From positions 3,348,001-3,412,000 of the forward strand of contig NZ_CP147838.1 of NCBI RefSeq assembly GCF_037338445.1: 64,000 nt of DNA, given 5' to 3'. Source of the DNA: Salinibaculum sp. SYNS191. GTDB taxonomy: Archaea; Halobacteriota; Halobacteria; Halobacteriales; Haloarculaceae. The position numbers and the translations under genes are program-made. The notes beneath the pieces are model-generated. The model was not told where the DNA came from, ran no database searches, and saw only the letters and a list, made by a program, of their open reading frames with translations. The stretch's first letter is position 1, and every line of letters starts with the position of its first letter. Positions 62,384 to 64,000 of the stretch are shown piece after piece.

Positions 62384-62800
62384 CTATGACCCGGAACAGG
62401 AGCTCTCGATGGCGACGTCGGGTTTCCCCTCGGTCCCCTCCAGGCGCGTGACGACGGTGTAGGTCGGGCAGGACGCCGGCGTCCAGACGGCACCGGTCGC
62501 CCAGTCGGTCCCCTCGACGGAGATGCTGTAGCTGTCGCCGTCCAGTCCCGTCCGCTCGAAGGTTTCGCTGACGCCCGCGGGAATGGTCTCGTCGGACAGT
62601 TCGACGACGGCCGTTCCGTCGGCGCCGGTGACGGTCACCGCGACGGGCTGTGTCCGCCCGCTCTGGTTGTTCACGCGAACTCTGAGCACCGTCTCGTCCG
62701 CCGAGGGACCGCCGACCTGGCCCGGGCTGGTACACCCGGCGAGGGCGAACCCGGCGAGTGCACCGGCCGATGCGAGCACCTGGCGTCGCGTCGCGGTCAT
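62384..62800 (-). CDS. Tat-exported lipoprotein 3
   Basis: A 138-residue lipoprotein (MTATRRQVLASAGALAGFALAGC) with a small beta-sandwich-like domain (VRVNNQSGRTQPVAVTVTGADG, later YSISVEGTDWATGAVWTP). Its ATG overlaps the stop of the membrane protein gene (ATGA), so it is co-translated with it. Confidence 0.75.
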   Translation of the reverse strand: MTATRRQVLASAGALAGFALAGCTSPGQVGGPSADETVLRVRVNNQSGRTQPVAVTVTGADGTAVVELSDETIPAGVSETFERTGLDGDSYSISVEGTDWATGAVWTPASCPTYTVVTRLEGTEGKPDVAIESSCSGS

Positions 62801-63534
62801 GCCGCCGCCATCCTGTCCTCGCGGAGGTAGGCGCCGATGTAGCCACCGACGGCGCCCAACAGGACCATGTAGACCACGGCGACGAGCAACGCGATCGCCA
62901 GCACGAGCGCCACAGAGGCGGCCCCGATGCCGAAGCTGATCTCGGCCGAGACGACGAACAGGCCGCCGATGAGGAACGCGAACAGGACGAAGATGGGGAC
63001 CGAGGCGACGAGTCCGGAGAGGCCGCCGACGCGTGCGCCGGCCATCCGGTCGGCCCGCTCCAGGTACCCCGCCACCGCGCCGCCGATGACCGGCGCGAAC
63101 GGGATGAACCCCCCCACCACCGAGACCACTGCGCCGACGATGGCGTTGGTGGTCGTGTCGGGCTCCGTCACGCCCATCTCCTCGCGGCGCTGCCGGATGC
63201 GCCGCCGGTAGGCCAGGAAGGCGACGCCGCCGACGACGAGCAACACGCCCATCACGGCTAGCCCCAGTCCCCCCCACCAGGCCATCGCGTAGGTCACGTT
63301 GACCAGTTCGGCGTCGGACAGGACCGTCGACTCGATGGTCCCGTCGGCGACGAGCCGGGCGATCTCCGCCCGGTTCGCGACGCTGTTGAGGAACACGCCC
63401 AGGAGGCCGAACAGCACCCCACCGAGCACCAGCAACGCGGTCACGACCCAGTCGACCGTCCTGCCCAGTACATGGGTGGTCTCGCCGCGAGCACCCTGTA
63501 CTGTCGTGTCGTCCGTCTCACTCATTTGTGTCAT
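62797..63534 (-). CDS. DUF5518-type membrane protein
   Basis: A 245-residue protein with about six membrane helices: two in the first 100 residues (VVTALLVLGGVLFGLLGVFL and GGLGLAVMGVLLVVGGVAFL) and a second half (residues 115-245) of the DUF5518 pattern (NAIVGAVVSVVGGFIPFAPVIGG ... GAVGGYIGAYLRE). Family from memory. A TATA-like GTTATTAC 26-33 bases before ATG 63534 favours that start over ATG 63525. Confidence 0.75.
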   Translation of the reverse strand: MTQMSETDDTTVQGARGETTHVLGRTVDWVVTALLVLGGVLFGLLGVFLNSVANRAEIARLVADGTIESTVLSDAELVNVTYAMAWWGGLGLAVMGVLLVVGGVAFLAYRRRIRQRREEMGVTEPDTTTNAIVGAVVSVVGGFIPFAPVIGGAVAGYLERADRMAGARVGGLSGLVASVPIFVLFAFLIGGLFVVSAEISFGIGAASVALVLAIALLVAVVYMVLLGAVGGYIGAYLREDRMAAA

Positions 63535-63648
63535 TACAATTGAAACTACGCACGGATAAGTAATAACCTCGTACTGACAGGTACTGTCTCGCTAGGCGCG
63601 GTCGGCGGAAAGTAAGCCTGGACTCGGCGGGGGCTCGTCGTGGTGCGG

Positions 63649-64000
63649 TCAGGCCAGCGACCGTTCCATGAAGCGCCGGCGAATCTCCGGTTCGGGGACC
63701 TCGCACTCGTCTTTCTTCCCGAATATCTGATACCGGTACTCCCCGACGAGGTCGTACGCCGTGTCACGGAGTCCCTCGGGGAGGCAAATCAGTGGATACA
63801 GAAGCGGGACGGGGCCGTCGAGACGCCGACAGACCCGGAGGATGGCGGTCGACTTGGTGTAGGCCTTCCAGTCGCCGGTTACACCGGCTCTCCGGGACTC
63901 CGCTGGAGTCCCGCTGTCCTCTACGAGAACGACGGAATCGAAGTAGTCGGGCTCCATCCCGATGCGTTCGAGCAGTTCCGTCCCCACGTCGGACTGCAGC
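63649..64000 (-). CDS. DCC-family thiol-disulfide oxidoreductase, 5' part outside
   Basis: The C-terminal about 117 residues of a DCC protein (DUF393): LQSDVGTELLERIG, then VVLVEDSGTPAESRRAG, VCRRLDGPVPLLYPLICLPEGLRDTAYDLVGEYRYQIFG. The N-terminal DxLCxLC motif lies beyond the window edge; the frame is open to the last base. The segment EDSGTPAESRR is encoded by a perfect DNA hairpin where family members have a loop. Confidence 0.8.
   Translation of the reverse strand, partial: LQSDVGTELLERIGMEPDYFDSVVLVEDSGTPAESRRAGVTGDWKAYTKSTAILRVCRRLDGPVPLLYPLICLPEGLRDTAYDLVGEYRYQIFGKKDECEVPEPEIRRRFMERSLA
63894..63912. repeat. Perfect 8-3-8 hairpin in the DCC gene
   Basis: GGGACTCC-GCT-GGAGTCCC. Same size and shape as the hairpins in nirA (934-985), in frame in a loop of the protein. 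Confidence 0.7.

Overview
The window is chromosomal DNA from a halophilic archaeon (class Halobacteria). Codon use is strongly GC-biased, proteins are rich in Asp and Glu, and many genes appear leaderless with a TATA-like box about 25-35 bases before the start. Informational genes are archaeal (L39e, L31e, eIF6, L18a/LX, prefoldin alpha, FtsY, an archaeal-type ThrRS with an N-terminal editing domain), and several small families known only from haloarchaea are present. A member of the Haloarcula group is plausible, but this is a guess from gene families I remember. About 65 genes are packed densely on both strands. No rRNA, tRNA or CRISPR array was recognised.

Layout. 1-4.7 kb: the start of an FrhB-like F420 protein overlapping a siroheme nitrite/sulfite reductase, then a winged-helix regulator and an AEC carrier. 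4.7-7.9 kb: the translation cluster rpl39e-rpl31e-eif6 and rpl18a-pfdA-ftsY. 8-20.7 kb: housekeeping and metabolic genes (ZIP transporter, RNA ligase, TPR protein, SufS, a bactofilin-like membrane protein, aldo/keto reductase with a dipeptide epimerase, a GCS2-like ligase with a gamma-carbonic-anhydrase-like protein, two universal stress proteins, TauE/SafE). 20.9-30.4 kb: ThrRS, SLC13 carrier, PspA, two tiny zinc ribbons, and pyrG-guaAb-DUF7126. 30.4-37.8 kb: MBL hydrolase, P450, MoaB-like protein, alcohol dehydrogenase, membrane histidine kinase, IDI-like NUDIX and an Lrp regulator whose 3' end is repeated downstream.

37.8-47.9 kb is the most unusual part. carA and carB, the two subunits of carbamoyl-phosphate synthase, face each other across 5.8 kb holding two paralogous CHAT (caspase-like) proteins of about 695 residues, a receiver-PAS signalling protein and a 44-residue hydrophobic peptide, with an AT-rich spacer upstream of the peptide. 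The His-Cys dyad is present in both CHAT proteins. This looks like an inserted sensor/protease/membrane-peptide module, possibly for defence or cell death. carA and carB still share a 9-base motif (CGAATTTCG) 55-60 bases upstream of their starts, and the carA copy lies in the spacer shared with the divergent lrp gene.

48-64 kb: small regulators and hydrolases, an autonomous tnpB element with an intact RuvC triad whose right-end RNA hairpin abuts the 3' end of a DUF7124-type gene, two FAD oxidoreductases, two related lipoproteins, a Tat-exported beta-propeller, homoserine kinase, an MscS channel, a YqjF-like protein, a DUF5518-type membrane protein and a partial DCC-family thiol oxidoreductase.

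Other themes: perfect 8-3-8 hairpins sit in frame inside the flexible loops of two proteins, and two genes (sufS, lrp) are followed by extra copies of their own 3' ends.
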